Source: Desulfomonile tiedjei
Lineage (GTDB): Bacteria > Desulfobacterota > Desulfomonilia > Desulfomonilales > Desulfomonilaceae
Assembly (NCBI GenBank): GCA_016212925.1
Contig: JACRDF010000052.1
Span: forward strand, 62,001-126,000
Direction: 5' to 3'
DNA: 64,000 bases
Below the pieces are notes generated by a model. It ran no database searches. It had not been told where the DNA came from and worked only from the letters and a program-made list of their open reading frames with translations. Positions 36,757 to 46,001 of this stretch are shown piece by piece. Numbering within the stretch: position 1 is the stretch's first letter; the number at the start of each line of letters is the position of its first letter. Both the position numbers and the translations under genes were made by a program.

Positions 36757-37267
36757 TACCCTTTGGCGCCTCGGCAACCTATATTCTGAGAAGTTCGGGC
36801 GCCACACGCGCCGCAACACTCGGTATGCGTTCTGTTCCCACCCTTGCGGCGGGGGCTGAGGCCGTAACACAATTCGCGCTCAAACGGGAAAAACTATTAG
36901 AGACCGCCAGGGACGCCGGGCGCTACCAAGTTTCGGTGGTGCCCCGTCGGACGCGGAGCCCGCCGTTCTTATCCATGAAGGCGAATTGGCAGAGACCTCG
37001 ATTGTTTCCTTTTCGACTCACACGCCGACGTGTTCTCAGTCATCACTTCCTAGCATGGGGAGGATGTTTTCCGCAATGGCCATTATCGGTTCTTTCCGGG
37101 CATTGAGGGGCGTTCTTAGCTTGGTTATTGGCCTGACGGCTCCACGTCCGATCATGCGGAACGTGTCGGTTGTTTGTCAGTACATATAATGCTATTACTC
37201 TCTGGATTGCGCCGACAGATTGATATCCTTGAATTTCGCCAGACCTGGCCGCGGGGAGACCTGCCAT
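36757..37267. other. Intergenic region between divergent tatC and the MMPL gene
   Basis: The stretch of about 510 bases should hold promoters in both directions, but I cannot pick convincing -35/-10 pairs. GCCAGGGACGCCGGGCGCTACC (36907-36928) is a distant match to the GGCCGGCAGGGA repeat family. No gene is supported. Confidence 0.4.
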
Positions 37268-39868
37268 ATGCAATTGATAGTCAGAATATTGCTACTAATT
37301 TGCCGGATTTCTACGAACCATCCTCGACTGGTAATGGCATTCTTTCTTGTGCTGAGCGTTGCAGGTTTCGCCACAATGCCTTGGATAACTATGAGCAGCG
37401 ACCCATTGGCGGGCATTGGCGAAACAAACCGCCTGATCAGGCTTGCAGCGGAGAACTATGAAAAGTTCGGCGAACAGGACTCACTTATCCTCGTGGTGGA
37501 ATTCCCGGAACCGCCGGGAGAAGAGCGCCTTCCGTTCATAAAGGAATTGGCGGAAACGGTTGAGAAGCTCCCTGACATTCGCAGAGTGCGCTACCGCTTT
37601 CTCGATCCCGATGATTCAGAGCAGGTGGCCTTGCTTTTCAAGCATTTCTTGCTTGGGATGAATCAAAGAGAGCGTCAGGAAATTCAAAGGATCTTCACCC
37701 CGGAAGGGATGAGCGACGCGTTCAGGAGGACGACTAATCGGCTAGTGCTCGCTGCGAGTCCCTATATGCAGAAAAGGCTGCTGGAAGATCCTCTGGAATT
37801 GGGGCAGTTTGTTTCCGAGTCCATGAGAAAGAGGGTTGGATCGGTAAGCTTTGGAGATCTCTATCTCCTGATTGCCAGCCCCGACAGCACCCTTTATCTG
37901 ATTCAAATCACACCGTCCTTTCCAAGCACTGATGTTGCGCGCGGAAAAGCGCTCATCGGGCGGTTGCACGAAGTCATTCCCGAAAAAATCACTTCGGTGC
38001 TTCAAACCATGCCCACCCTAAGGGAGAAATCAAAGGATCTCCGTTGGTACATTACAGGGAAGACGGCTTTCCACTATGAGTCAGACATAATCTTCGATCG
38101 CGAGACCATGACGATCCTTTGTTTTTCCTTCAGCATGGTGTTGGCGCTTCTCATCGTTGTTTATCGAAGCCTCTGGTCGGGGCTCCTGTTCATGATACCA
38201 ATAGCCGCGGGAGTCGGGCCGAACTACGGCTTGATCTGGTTGAGCTATAGCGACGTTAACCCGGTGGTCATGGGGGCCAGTGGGGTGCTCTTCGGCCTAG
38301 GAACGGATTACGGAGTGCATTTGTGGGGGAGTCTGAGGCAAGAGATAGATCAAGGGACATCGCCCATTGAAGCGGTCGCTAAGGTCTATCAGCATACGGG
38401 GCCTCCGGTAATGTTGGGGGCCCTCGTAGGAATTCTGGCGTTCTTGTGCCTGTGTCTCTCAAAGCAGCCGGCCATGAATCAGTTCGGGTACGTGGGAGCG
38501 ACAGGCCTGTTTCTAACCCTGCTTTCCACGCTTTTTCTTTTTCCGGCATTGGTGCAGTTTACGTCCGAGAGAAAGAGGGACTATGTTCCTCGAATGCGAG
38601 TCTCATTCAAAATCTTCTCAAGACTTTACGAGAAACATCCTGCCAGGATTGTCACGGTATCCGCGGTTGTCATCCTGGTATGTCTGTTCTCTGCATCCCG
38701 TGTTTCGCATGAGAAAGACCTGTTCAAAGTCTTTCTCGCACGAGATATGAGTTCAATGGCCTCGTCGGAAAGAATTTCGAAGAAGTTCCAGTCCAATTTC
38801 TCTCAACCCACACTGCTTTCTTTCGAGGTGGATGACGTGCAGCAAGGACTGCACGTTCAGCGGCAACTCGACGGCATTCTAGCCCACCTCATGGAAAGAG
38901 ATGACTCGATAGCCTCCTTTGACTCGATTTCCTATCTGTTGTCGCCGGACTCCGTTAGAGCAGATAACATCAAGGGCCTTTCAGACGTTGTGGCGTCGTG
39001 GCCTGAATTGGCAGAGCGTTTCAGAGAAAAGGTGAAGGACTCCACCCTCTCGGCCAGCTCCGTTGAAACCATCGGCAATTCTTTTAACGAGACGGGAAAG
39101 ATCCTGCAATCCATCGAGAACGGGGCAGAAGTGGACCAAGGCGCCCTCGCAGAGGTAGAGCGCGGCTGGTACCTGGCGCGGATAAACGGCAAGTACCGAT
39201 TTTTGACCCAGATCAGGTATTCGGACAGAATGACGGACATAGCTGAACTTCGTAAGGCCGATGACAAGATTCTCGATGCAATGAAGGTTTTGCCGGTCAA
39301 GGTCCAGATTTCCGGACCACGTCAGATTATGCAGGAAGTCCTCTCTACCCTTATATCGGAATTGGTTACTCTGGGTCTCTACGTGATGATCGCTGTCATT
39401 GTCTTTTTCTTTGCTCTGTTCGGCCACCCCCTTGGAGTCTTTCTGAGCTTAATACCGATGGTGGGCGCGTTCGCAATAACCCTCGGGGTCATGGGGTTTT
39501 TAGGTCTCGGCCTACCTTTCTCCATCGTGGGGGTAGCGCCGTTGATTTTTGGCTTGGGAATGGACAATGGCGTTCACGTTGTCATGGGCGCTCTTCAGGA
39601 GGTAAACGCATCGGTCTCGGCGACAATGGACCGCGTGACGCGACCGATCATCTTTACCTCGCTGACCAATGTCCTGGGCTTCGTCGCCATGCTCGCATCC
39701 AAGCATTATTCGCTCGAATTTCTGGGATGGGCCATGGTCATAGGCATGGGCTCGGCCGTCACCTTGACTTTGACGACCCTGCCCGCCCTGTTGCTGATTC
39801 TCGAGAAACGACGGAAGCGCTTATCCACGCAGGTGGGACAGGTTGGGTGCGTTCCGGGTAAGTGCTGA
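37268..39868 (+). CDS. MMPL/RND-family exporter (HpnN-like)
   Basis: The ATG at 37268 has GGGGAGA 8 bases upstream. The 866-residue protein has the RND plan of two repeats: one N-terminal helix, a large periplasmic loop, then a five- to six-helix block (MTILCFSFSMVLALLIVVYRSL ... FGLGTDYGVHLWGSLRQEI), and the same plan again (ELVTLGLYVMIAVIVFFFALFG ... FGLGMDNGVHVVMGALQEV). The GTDYGVH and GMDNGVH motifs carry the membrane Asp of the proton relay. Relatives include HpnN, which moves hopanoids to the outer membrane, and mycobacterial MmpL lipid exporters. No hopanoid genes are in the window, so the lipid substrate is inferred only. Confidence 0.85.
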   Translation: MQLIVRILLLICRISTNHPRLVMAFFLVLSVAGFATMPWITMSSDPLAGIGETNRLIRLAAENYEKFGEQDSLILVVEFPEPPGEERLPFIKELAETVEKLPDIRRVRYRFLDPDDSEQVALLFKHFLLGMNQRERQEIQRIFTPEGMSDAFRRTTNRLVLAASPYMQKRLLEDPLELGQFVSESMRKRVGSVSFGDLYLLIASPDSTLYLIQITPSFPSTDVARGKALIGRLHEVIPEKITSVLQTMPTLREKSKDLRWYITGKTAFHYESDIIFDRETMTILCFSFSMVLALLIVVYRSLWSGLLFMIPIAAGVGPNYGLIWLSYSDVNPVVMGASGVLFGLGTDYGVHLWGSLRQEIDQGTSPIEAVAKVYQHTGPPVMLGALVGILAFLCLCLSKQPAMNQFGYVGATGLFLTLLSTLFLFPALVQFTSERKRDYVPRMRVSFKIFSRLYEKHPARIVTVSAVVILVCLFSASRVSHEKDLFKVFLARDMSSMASSERISKKFQSNFSQPTLLSFEVDDVQQGLHVQRQLDGILAHLMERDDSIASFDSISYLLSPDSVRADNIKGLSDVVASWPELAERFREKVKDSTLSASSVETIGNSFNETGKILQSIENGAEVDQGALAEVERGWYLARINGKYRFLTQIRYSDRMTDIAELRKADDKILDAMKVLPVKVQISGPRQIMQEVLSTLISELVTLGLYVMIAVIVFFFALFGHPLGVFLSLIPMVGAFAITLGVMGFLGLGLPFSIVGVAPLIFGLGMDNGVHVVMGALQEVNASVSATMDRVTRPIIFTSLTNVLGFVAMLASKHYSLEFLGWAMVIGMGSAVTLTLTTLPALLLILEKRRKRLSTQVGQVGCVPGKC

Positions 39869-39945
39869 AGTGCGCACAAACGATTTGACGGAATTGTTCA
39901 GTCAAAGCATTCTATGAGCAACGCCACGGGAGGAGGTGCCGGCCT

Positions 39946-40449
39946 GTGAATCGGAAAGTAATAAAGATCTTTGAGTATGCCCTGAACCAGGAAAAGACCG
40001 GGTTGAGCTTTTTTGAGGCTTCGCTGGAGCGTTTGGGCGTCGGCGCGGCAATCACCGCGTTCAAGAAATTGATCGCGGAAGAGAAAAAGCATATCGATTT
40101 CATAGACAGGATACTGAAAGATCTCAAAGAAGATCGCGAAATAGACTTGCAACAGGTCCGAGACATAATTTTAGAGCCTTCAAACTACTTCGACGAACGC
40201 GCTCACTCGGAATTCCTTGACCAGTGCATCGAAGGTTCCATGATTCCCGATGTCACGGTCTTCAGCACTGCATGGCTCATAGAGAAAGACCTGAGCGAAT
40301 ACTACGCTAGGATGGCTTCGCAGACCGATGGCAAGGCGGCCCAGGCGTTAAGAATGCTCGCTGACTGGGAAAAGGAGCATGAGAGGTTCTTCCGAGAATA
40401 CAGAGACAAGCTCTCGACAGTTTACGCCAACATGCCGTGGGGCGGATGA
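39946..40449 (+). CDS. Ferritin-like diiron protein
   Basis: It starts at a GTG (39946) with GGGAGGAGG about 9 bases upstream. The 167-residue helical-bundle protein has diiron ligand pairs: FEYALNQEKTGLSFFE, AEEKKHIDFI (Glu..His), IEKDLSEYYARM and DWEKEHERFF (Glu..His). This is the rubrerythrin-like pattern without rubredoxin. It is followed after 42 bases by a SagB-type flavoprotein, and the two may be one transcription unit. A link to oxidative stress or iron handling is likely from the family. Confidence 0.78.
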   Translation: MNRKVIKIFEYALNQEKTGLSFFEASLERLGVGAAITAFKKLIAEEKKHIDFIDRILKDLKEDREIDLQQVRDIILEPSNYFDERAHSEFLDQCIEGSMIPDVTVFSTAWLIEKDLSEYYARMASQTDGKAAQALRMLADWEKEHERFFREYRDKLSTVYANMPWGG

Positions 40450-40491
40450 TTTCCTGAACTCCGCGCAAAACGTCAGTTCAAGAAAAGAAAC

Positions 40492-42006
40492 ATGGTTGAA
40501 TCCGCGCGGGAATATCACGAGTTCACAAGCTACACTCGCCACGACATGGGCGGGGGCCGGTTGGACTGGGGCAACCAGCCGGGCGTCTTCAAGACGTACC
40601 CGGGGCTAGGAACCATAAGCCTTCCCGAGGTCACAGCCTGGCCTGCGGGCAATCTTTCCGCGGTTCTCGGAACGATTACGGACCCCGCCGATTTTGATCT
40701 AGACCTCGAAAGCCTTTCACGCGTGCTTCTCCTGACACACTCGCTGACAGCCAAAACCCGGCACGCGGGCGCGGATTTTTATTATCGGAACGTGGCGTCG
40801 GCAGGGGCGCTCTACCCTTTCGAACTCTATGTGGCTGCAATCAACGTAGCGGGCCTGGACCAAGGGCTGTACCATCAAAATGTGAAAGACCGCGGGCTTA
40901 CTATGATTCGCTCGGGAGATATCAGCCCTCAGCTATCACTCGCCGTGCCCCTGGAAGAAGGAACACGGCCCGTCCTGGTCTTCTTCCTCACTTCCATATT
41001 TTTTCGGAGTTCCTGGAAATATAGGGACCGCGGATATCGTTACAATCTGCTCGACACGGGACACCTGGCGGAAAACCTGTGCTTGGCTGCGAACGCGGAG
41101 CACCTTCCTTTCAGGCTGATTTACGATTTTGACGACAGCGAGTTGGCCGATATTCTGAGAGTTGATTCAACGCGCGAGGCTTGCCTGGCGATCGGCTTGG
41201 TAGAAAGCGGAGAGGCGTCTGAAGGAATGGAGAGCCGGACATGCCAGGACGCCTCGGACGATCTGGCCGGCCAAAGCTGGGTATCGACACGAGAGGCAGA
41301 TTATCCGGTCATACACCGCCTTCATTCCCTGTCATGCCGAATAGTCAAGCCCGCGGTGGATGCTCAAAATATGTGGAACAGCCTCGGAGTAAGGCTGAAC
41401 AAATGGGAGAAAATAGAAATTCCTCAACGACCCCCGGAAGTAATGAGCTACGCGGAAGCTGTTTTCAAGCGCAGATCCATGCGAAATTTTGTGAGGAGCC
41501 AATTGCCGTCGGAACACCTGGGGAACTTCCTCCGCATTCTGTGTGCGGATCCCTTGTCTTCGGGGGGCGTTCTTTCCCCCGGGCAAGACTCAATATGCGT
41601 CGGCTTCCTGGCGGGAAACGTGCAAGGGATGGAACCCGGATTTTACATCCTGGACACGAAAGGTGAGACTATAAGCCTCGTGGCTTCAGGTTTTTTAATG
41701 GACCAAATGGCAAGTGCGTGCCTGGGACAGGCGTGGCTGGCCAATTGTTCATTGCATTTCCTCTTCATGAGCAACCTGGCGCTTCTCGAAAGGACAGCGG
41801 GGCCGAGAGGGTACCGGCACGCCATGCTCGCCGCGGGCCGGCTCGGACAAAGGATCTATCTCGCTGCTACTTCAATGAAAATGGGCTGTTGCGGCATCGG
41901 CGCATTTTACGACGCCGAGGCTTCCGGCTTGCTGGGCCTCAATGAAGAGAGTGTGCTCTTGTACCTTGTAGCCACAGGCCCGGTAAAAAGATGGTCCGCG
42001 GAATAG
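40492..42006 (+). CDS. SagB/ThcOx-family nitroreductase-like dehydrogenase with two domains
   Basis: The 504-residue protein has two nitroreductase-fold halves. The first contains HAGADFYYRNVASAGALYPFELYV (the SagB/ThcOx signature RT..SAGALYP), DTGHLAENLCLAANAEHL and IGL-E. The second begins at VFKRRSMRNFVRSQLPSEHL, has QMASACLGQAWLANCSLHFLF and ends with the GCCGIGAFYD motif. Relatives oxidise thiazolines or oxazolines to azoles in thiazole/oxazole-modified peptides, but many, like this one, have no cyclodehydratase or precursor nearby. The cofactor is probably FMN. Its role here is unknown. Confidence 0.8.
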   Translation: MVESAREYHEFTSYTRHDMGGGRLDWGNQPGVFKTYPGLGTISLPEVTAWPAGNLSAVLGTITDPADFDLDLESLSRVLLLTHSLTAKTRHAGADFYYRNVASAGALYPFELYVAAINVAGLDQGLYHQNVKDRGLTMIRSGDISPQLSLAVPLEEGTRPVLVFFLTSIFFRSSWKYRDRGYRYNLLDTGHLAENLCLAANAEHLPFRLIYDFDDSELADILRVDSTREACLAIGLVESGEASEGMESRTCQDASDDLAGQSWVSTREADYPVIHRLHSLSCRIVKPAVDAQNMWNSLGVRLNKWEKIEIPQRPPEVMSYAEAVFKRRSMRNFVRSQLPSEHLGNFLRILCADPLSSGGVLSPGQDSICVGFLAGNVQGMEPGFYILDTKGETISLVASGFLMDQMASACLGQAWLANCSLHFLFMSNLALLERTAGPRGYRHAMLAAGRLGQRIYLAATSMKMGCCGIGAFYDAEASGLLGLNEESVLLYLVATGPVKRWSAE

Positions 42007-42267
42007 CCCTCCCTGTTGGCTTTCAGCCGCAGGGGTAAGCAAAGGACGAGACAGGGGGCAGGGAGGATTGTCCCGCGTACCTGAACGCTTGCGCCCGCCT
42101 GTCCCGACGGTCTTGACATCTTCCGCTGCTTAAGTACTTTAGTGGGTCACGCCAGCGGCGCACGCAAAACATTGGAGGTCTGCGATGAGCGGCCGGTACG
42201 GCCATTCTCGTGGCACCCTGCATGGAGTTTTGGGGTCGCTGCTGGAGCACAAGCTTTTGGAGGTTGC

Positions 42268-42732
42268 ATGGCTAGTGTTTCGCTCGGCCCCGGGGATGAT
42301 GTGGAAGCGTGGTGCACACGCTGCCGAATGAATCTCAACCACCGGGTTGTAGCAGTTATCGGGAACAGGGTACAAAGGGTTCAGTGCCTCACCTGCGGAG
42401 GGGACCACAAGTATTATCCGCCAAAATTTGGGACAAAAGACGAACCGGAAAAACGCCACCTTAAAATAGCGCCCGCGGAGAAGGGTCGCAAATCGGTCGA
42501 CAGAGTCGCAGCCAAGGCTCAGAGTGAGTGGTCTACGTTCATGAAGGACATGCCCCCGGACTATGAACCTCGGCCTTACAAGGTGTCAGGTTCCTACAAA
42601 CAAGCTGAATTCATCGAGCATCCGGTCTTCGGAATAGGAAGGGTCCTTGACCTGGTCGGCGCGGAGAAGATGCAAGTCATCTTCAAGGACGGGCGAAAAA
42701 TCCTGATTTGTAACAAAAGTGAGCCCCGGTAA
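42268..42732 (+). CDS. Zinc-ribbon protein with C-terminal CarD/CdnL-like beta segment
   Basis: The ATG at 42268 has GGAGG 6 bases upstream; the frame to 42142 is unsupported. The 154-residue protein has an N-terminal zinc ribbon (EAWCTRCRMNLNHRVVAV ... VQCLTCGGDHKY: CxxC ... CxxC), a basic middle, and a C-terminal strand-rich part (FIEHPVFGIGRVLDLVGAEKMQVIFKDGRKIL). That part reads like the HP-FGIG-V signature of CarD/UvrD-tail-type RNA-polymerase- or nucleic-acid-binding domains. A nucleic-acid-binding role is inferred. Confidence 0.7.
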   Translation: MASVSLGPGDDVEAWCTRCRMNLNHRVVAVIGNRVQRVQCLTCGGDHKYYPPKFGTKDEPEKRHLKIAPAEKGRKSVDRVAAKAQSEWSTFMKDMPPDYEPRPYKVSGSYKQAEFIEHPVFGIGRVLDLVGAEKMQVIFKDGRKILICNKSEPR

Positions 42733-42807
42733 TGACTCGTCGGAATTATGCACTTGGCAGAGAAGAGACTGCTTAGCCTGTCATCGTCCGGACCTGCATC
42801 TCCTGAT

Positions 42808-42867
42808 CCTGTACGGCGCGCATGGCGTGCGCCCGCATTAGGGCGACCACCGGTCGCGCCGTACAGG
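42808..42867. repeat. CCTGTACGGCGCG inverted repeat
   Basis: CCTGTACGGCGCG (42808-42820) and CGCGCCGTACAGG (42855-42867) are perfect 13-base arms around a GC-rich centre. Fragments of the same arm occur at 7618-7628 and 46188-46195. It lies between the Zn-ribbon gene and the selenoprotein gene and could also act as a terminator. Confidence 0.65.
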
Positions 42868-42995
42868 AGCCAGGGGATGAGAACAAGAGCGGACATCCTG
42901 TGACCAGCGTGATGATCTCCACGGAAGCGGGGCATTCTTTGTAAAGTGAACAATTCCGTCACTCGTAAACACCCTAATCGCAGCGGAGGTGGAAC

Positions 42996-43454
42996 ATGAT
43001 AGACAAGACATCGCAACGGAGTCTGGAACTGTTTGACTCGGGTATGTATTGAGCCGAGAGCGTGCTGCTCGCCGTGTGCGAGGCTTATGGCATCCAATCC
43101 GAGTTGATACCCAAGATCGCTACCGGTTTCTGCGGTGGCATTTCAAGGAGTTGCGGCATGTGTGGGGCAGTAAGCGGCGGAATCATGGCGCTCGGTCTGT
43201 TTACAGGGAGAACCGCGCCGGACCAGTCGGTTATGGAAAGTTATACCGCTTCCCAAAAGTTGATGAAGAATTTTGAGGGCACATTCGGCTCGACAAATTG
43301 CAGGGACCTGACCGGCGTGGACCTGGGCACTGACGAAGGGCAAAAAAAATTCAAAGAAGATAACATCAAGGAGCGATGCAAGGTCTACACCGGAGAGGCC
43401 ACCAAGATGGCAGTGGGTTTGCTGGAAGAAAGACGTAAAGCCGGGAGGCTGTGA
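42996..43454 (+). CDS. C_GCAxxG_C_C family selenoprotein (UGA at codon 19)
   Basis: The ATG at 42996 follows GGAGGTGG 3 bases upstream. The frame has one UGA at 43050-43052 and then runs to the stop at 43454, giving 152 residues. The context LELFDSGMY-U-AESVLLAVCEAYG matches the family start (F..G.NCAQSVL), so the UGA replaces its first conserved Cys. The rest carries the other family Cys: ATGFCGGISRSCGMCGAVSGG (Cys46, 53, 56), NCRDLTG (Cys102) and ERCKVY (Cys128). The family is considered redox-active but has no proven function, and selenocysteine members are known in annotation. Without recoding, translation would need the GTG at 43062 and lose the first motif. Confidence 0.8.
43068..43082 (+). 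other. SECIS-like hairpin after the UGA of the C_GCAxxG_C_C gene
   Basis: CTCGC (43068-43072) pairs with GCGAG (43078-43082) around the loop CGTGT. The loop G is 22 bases after the UGA. The loop resembles the CGTGC loop of the first hairpin in the MerB-like gene. The stem is short (5 bp), so this is weaker evidence than for that gene. Confidence 0.5.
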
Positions 43455-43546
43455 GACCTATACCAACTTCCATGGCGGCGAGCGCCGCAACGAATTGTGA
43501 AAACGCCTGTAGCGCCGGCATCTTGCCGGTTGCCTTCGAGGCGTTT

Positions 43547-43700
43547 TCATAAGAATGCGCGATCAAAGAAGTGACATTAGCAATGGCCGGCAGGGACCCC
43601 GGATCGCGGTCCGGGGCAGGCTCTGGCCGCTACCATAATGCGGTGGCGGCGGGCCTCCGCGCCCGCCATGTTCCCTTGTACGAAAGCGCATGGGTATGAG
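43547..43700. repeat. MITE-like element with ATACCAATGC-type ends (copy 1)
   Basis: It contains GAATGCGCGATCAAAG, AAGTGACATTAGCAATGGCC, GGCCGCTACCATAATGCGG and CGAAAGCGCATGGGTATGAG. The reverse complement of 60294-60430 matches these blocks in order. Just before it, GAAAACGCC / GGCGTTTTC (43499-43548) form another inverted repeat. Confidence 0.75.
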
Positions 43701-43703
43701 CCA

Positions 43704-45209
43704 TTAATTCCCACCGGCTTTTAAGGCGCGATTGAATGCCCATCTCTCCAGCAATTTGATCTGTTCTTTCATGGTGGTGGAAAGCGGGACAATGCTTTCC
43801 AGGGCTATGAAAAGGTCGTTTTGCTCGATCTCACGGTGTTCGCTGAACGCTCGGAAGAGCGCGCCTAGCACGCCTTGCTCGATCTCCGCGCCGTTGAACC
43901 CCTCGGAGACTTTGACCAAGTCCGGGTATGTGAACTTGTTCAGGGGAACATTTCTTTTCGCCAAATGGATTCGGATTATCTCCGCCCTCTCATCTTCTTG
44001 AGGCAACTCCACGTAGAAGAGTTCATCAAAGCGGCCTTTTCGGAGTATTTCCGGTGGAAGCAATTCAATGTTGTTTGCAGTCGCGCCTATGAAGACCGGC
44101 GCGGTTTTTTCCTGCATCCAGGTCAGAAAACTTGCGAGAACTCTTGACGCGGAGCCACCTAGAGTCTTCTGCCCGGCATTGGCGATCCCGGCCTCTATTT
44201 CGTCTATCCAAAGCACGCAAGGCGCGGTCGCTTCGCAGGTTTTGATTACCTTTCGGAGACACTCTTCGGGCGTTCCGTGTGTCCCGTCGTACACCCGGCC
44301 CATGTCGAGACGCAAGAGAGGCATTTGCCAGAAGGCCGCGATGGCTTTAACTGCAAGGCTCTTGCCGCAGCCGCTGATCCCCATAAGCAGGACGCCCTTG
44401 GGCAAGCTTAACCCGTAATCCCGTGCCCTCTTGGAGAAGATGTCCTGTCTCATTTTGAGCCATTTCTTGAGAGTGCCGAACCCTCCCAGGTCCTCGAAGG
44501 CCATATTCTGCGGGACAAGCTCCAAGAGTCCACTTTTGCGGACTATCTGCTTTTTTTCCTCGAAGAGCATCTCCAACTCGCGCTCTGTGATCGCCTTCTT
44601 GCCGGCAAGCACTTTGCGGAATGCCTGAACTACCTGTTGGCTCGTGAGCCCCGCTCCGGCCTTGAGGAATAGGTCCTTGACGTCTTCGTTTAAAGATTCC
44701 TTAAGACCGTCCGCGTGCCTCTCCTTGGCGATTACCTGGTCCAGCAGTCGGTCGATATCTTCGACCCTTGGCAGCGGGACATCGACCAGCACCACTTCAC
44801 TGTTTATTTCTATGGGAATTTCCAGCACAGGTGCCATGAGAAAGATGGTCTTGTATCCCTGGTCGATCCTCTTCGCAGCGTCCTTGAACTTGCGAATGAC
44901 CGGTGGATTATCTTTGAGAAACACGTGTACGTCGTTGACAATCAAAAAAGCGGTTTCCTGAATGTCCATGAACCAGTCAAGAGCCGCCATGATGGAAGGA
45001 TTCGGCAGCACGGCCTCGTCCCCAAGAGTCACGCCTGTCGTGCATGTCCAGACGTAGACCCTGAAAGGCGGTTTGAACGCTGACGCGAGCGTCTTGACCT
45101 CTGCTTCGACGCGCCGGTCCTCATCTGTCAGGAGATAGACTAACGATGTCCTCGCAATCACCATGTCTTTGAGAATGGAGCGTAAGCCTTGAGTCTCTTG
45201 TTCAGCCAT
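43704..45209 (-). CDS. Ycf46-like AAA+ ATPase
   Basis: The start at 45209 (MAEQETQGLRSILKDMV) has GGGAAAGTGA just upstream; a GTG at 45263 is the alternative. The ~500-residue protein has an N-terminal non-catalytic part with IVNDVHVFLKDNPPVIRKFKDAAKRI, typical of the Ycf46 family. The AAA+ core follows: Walker A GISGCGKS, Walker B VLWIDEIEAGI, sensor-1 GATANN, and the arginine-finger region EILRKGRFDELF. Such ATPases are soluble, unlike FtsH, and Ycf46 in cyanobacteria affects photosynthesis and CO2 use; the role in anaerobes is unknown. Convergent with the selenoprotein gene. Confidence 0.85.
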   Translation of the reverse strand: MAEQETQGLRSILKDMVIARTSLVYLLTDEDRRVEAEVKTLASAFKPPFRVYVWTCTTGVTLGDEAVLPNPSIMAALDWFMDIQETAFLIVNDVHVFLKDNPPVIRKFKDAAKRIDQGYKTIFLMAPVLEIPIEINSEVVLVDVPLPRVEDIDRLLDQVIAKERHADGLKESLNEDVKDLFLKAGAGLTSQQVVQAFRKVLAGKKAITERELEMLFEEKKQIVRKSGLLELVPQNMAFEDLGGFGTLKKWLKMRQDIFSKRARDYGLSLPKGVLLMGISGCGKSLAVKAIAAFWQMPLLRLDMGRVYDGTHGTPEECLRKVIKTCEATAPCVLWIDEIEAGIANAGQKTLGGSASRVLASFLTWMQEKTAPVFIGATANNIELLPPEILRKGRFDELFYVELPQEDERAEIIRIHLAKRNVPLNKFTYPDLVKVSEGFNGAEIEQGVLGALFRAFSEHREIEQNDLFIALESIVPLSTTMKEQIKLLERWAFNRALKAGGN

Positions 45210-45542
45210 TTCACTTTCCCGAGAATCTATGTATTTCTCTCGGACAATCCGATTTAGCGGCACTCTCGGTATAGGAATGGTCGAGAGGCTTGTCCGAGAT
45301 AGTTTTCAGATATATGGATTTTACCTGACTTTGCGCGGAAATGGAATGAAACAGGATGGGTAATTATGGCTGTTGTCGGAAATTTTGTTTTTGTCCATTC
45401 GGCAACCGGCAGGCAAGGACCCAGGGGTTGTGCGCCACTGCAAAGTGACTTGTCGGCAATGGGACGATGCGGTGAAATGAGGCGGTCCTCTTCAACCTTA
45501 ATCAAACATTGTTCCCGGGAGTTTTTAGGTCTCCGGACACCA
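45210..45542. other. Intergenic region, nothing recognised
   Basis: This is the short region between the Ycf46-like and cupin genes, both on the minus strand. I see no gene, hairpin or clear promoter. The open frames inside have no ribosome binding sites. Confidence 0.4.
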
Positions 45543-45857
45543 TTAAGGCTCTTCCACCAGAATCACTTTTGCAACGTCCGTGATGGCCCTTGCCTTGTGT
45601 TGATGGAGTTCGCCCGCCGGAATGAAGACCCCATCGCCCTTGCTGAATGAGATCAGTTGTCCGCTGAAGTCGATTTCAAGTTCCCCCTCCAGAACATATC
45701 CAATGTGCCCTCGCTGACACCAATCCACCTCGACGAACTCCCGATAGAACTCCACGAATCGGAGTTGCTTTCCTTCATCTTTGTGAGCCTTGAAACGGAC
45801 ACCTTGAGCCGGTGTTTCCCAGGCAATAGACTTGAAATCAACCTTATACATAGTCAT
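45543..45857 (-). CDS. Small cupin-domain protein
   Basis: The start at 45857 has GGAG 8 bases upstream. The 104-residue single cupin has EVDWCQRGHIGYVLEGELEIDFSG (G-H-x-x-V..G motif 1, with some metal ligands altered) and GDGVFIPAGELHQHKA (motif 2, G-D-G-x-x-x-P-x-G-x-x-H). The fold binds a metal or a small ligand; the function is not visible. It is monocistronic. Confidence 0.8.
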   Translation of the reverse strand: MTMYKVDFKSIAWETPAQGVRFKAHKDEGKQLRFVEFYREFVEVDWCQRGHIGYVLEGELEIDFSGQLISFSKGDGVFIPAGELHQHKARAITDVAKVILVEEP

Positions 45858-45937
45858 CTTTTCGACTCCCGCATTTGATGCCAACCGCCATGCCGAAAAC
45901 TATCACAGCGAATGATGAAAATGCATCGCAGATTTGG

Positions 45938-46001
45938 TGCCACGGACGCGTCCCGCGCCTCGGGGGACTCGTCCGTGCACGGATGAGCTTCGCACATCCG
46001 T
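45938..46001. repeat. Tandem hairpins with CACGGAC/CGGATG cores
   Basis: TGCCACGGACG (45938-45948) pairs with CGTCCGTGCA (45970-45979), and CACGGATG pairs with CATCCGTG (45978-46001 region). The two stem-loops share bases, so they could form alternative structures. The first arm resembles the GGTCCGTGG arm near 2859. Confidence 0.5.
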
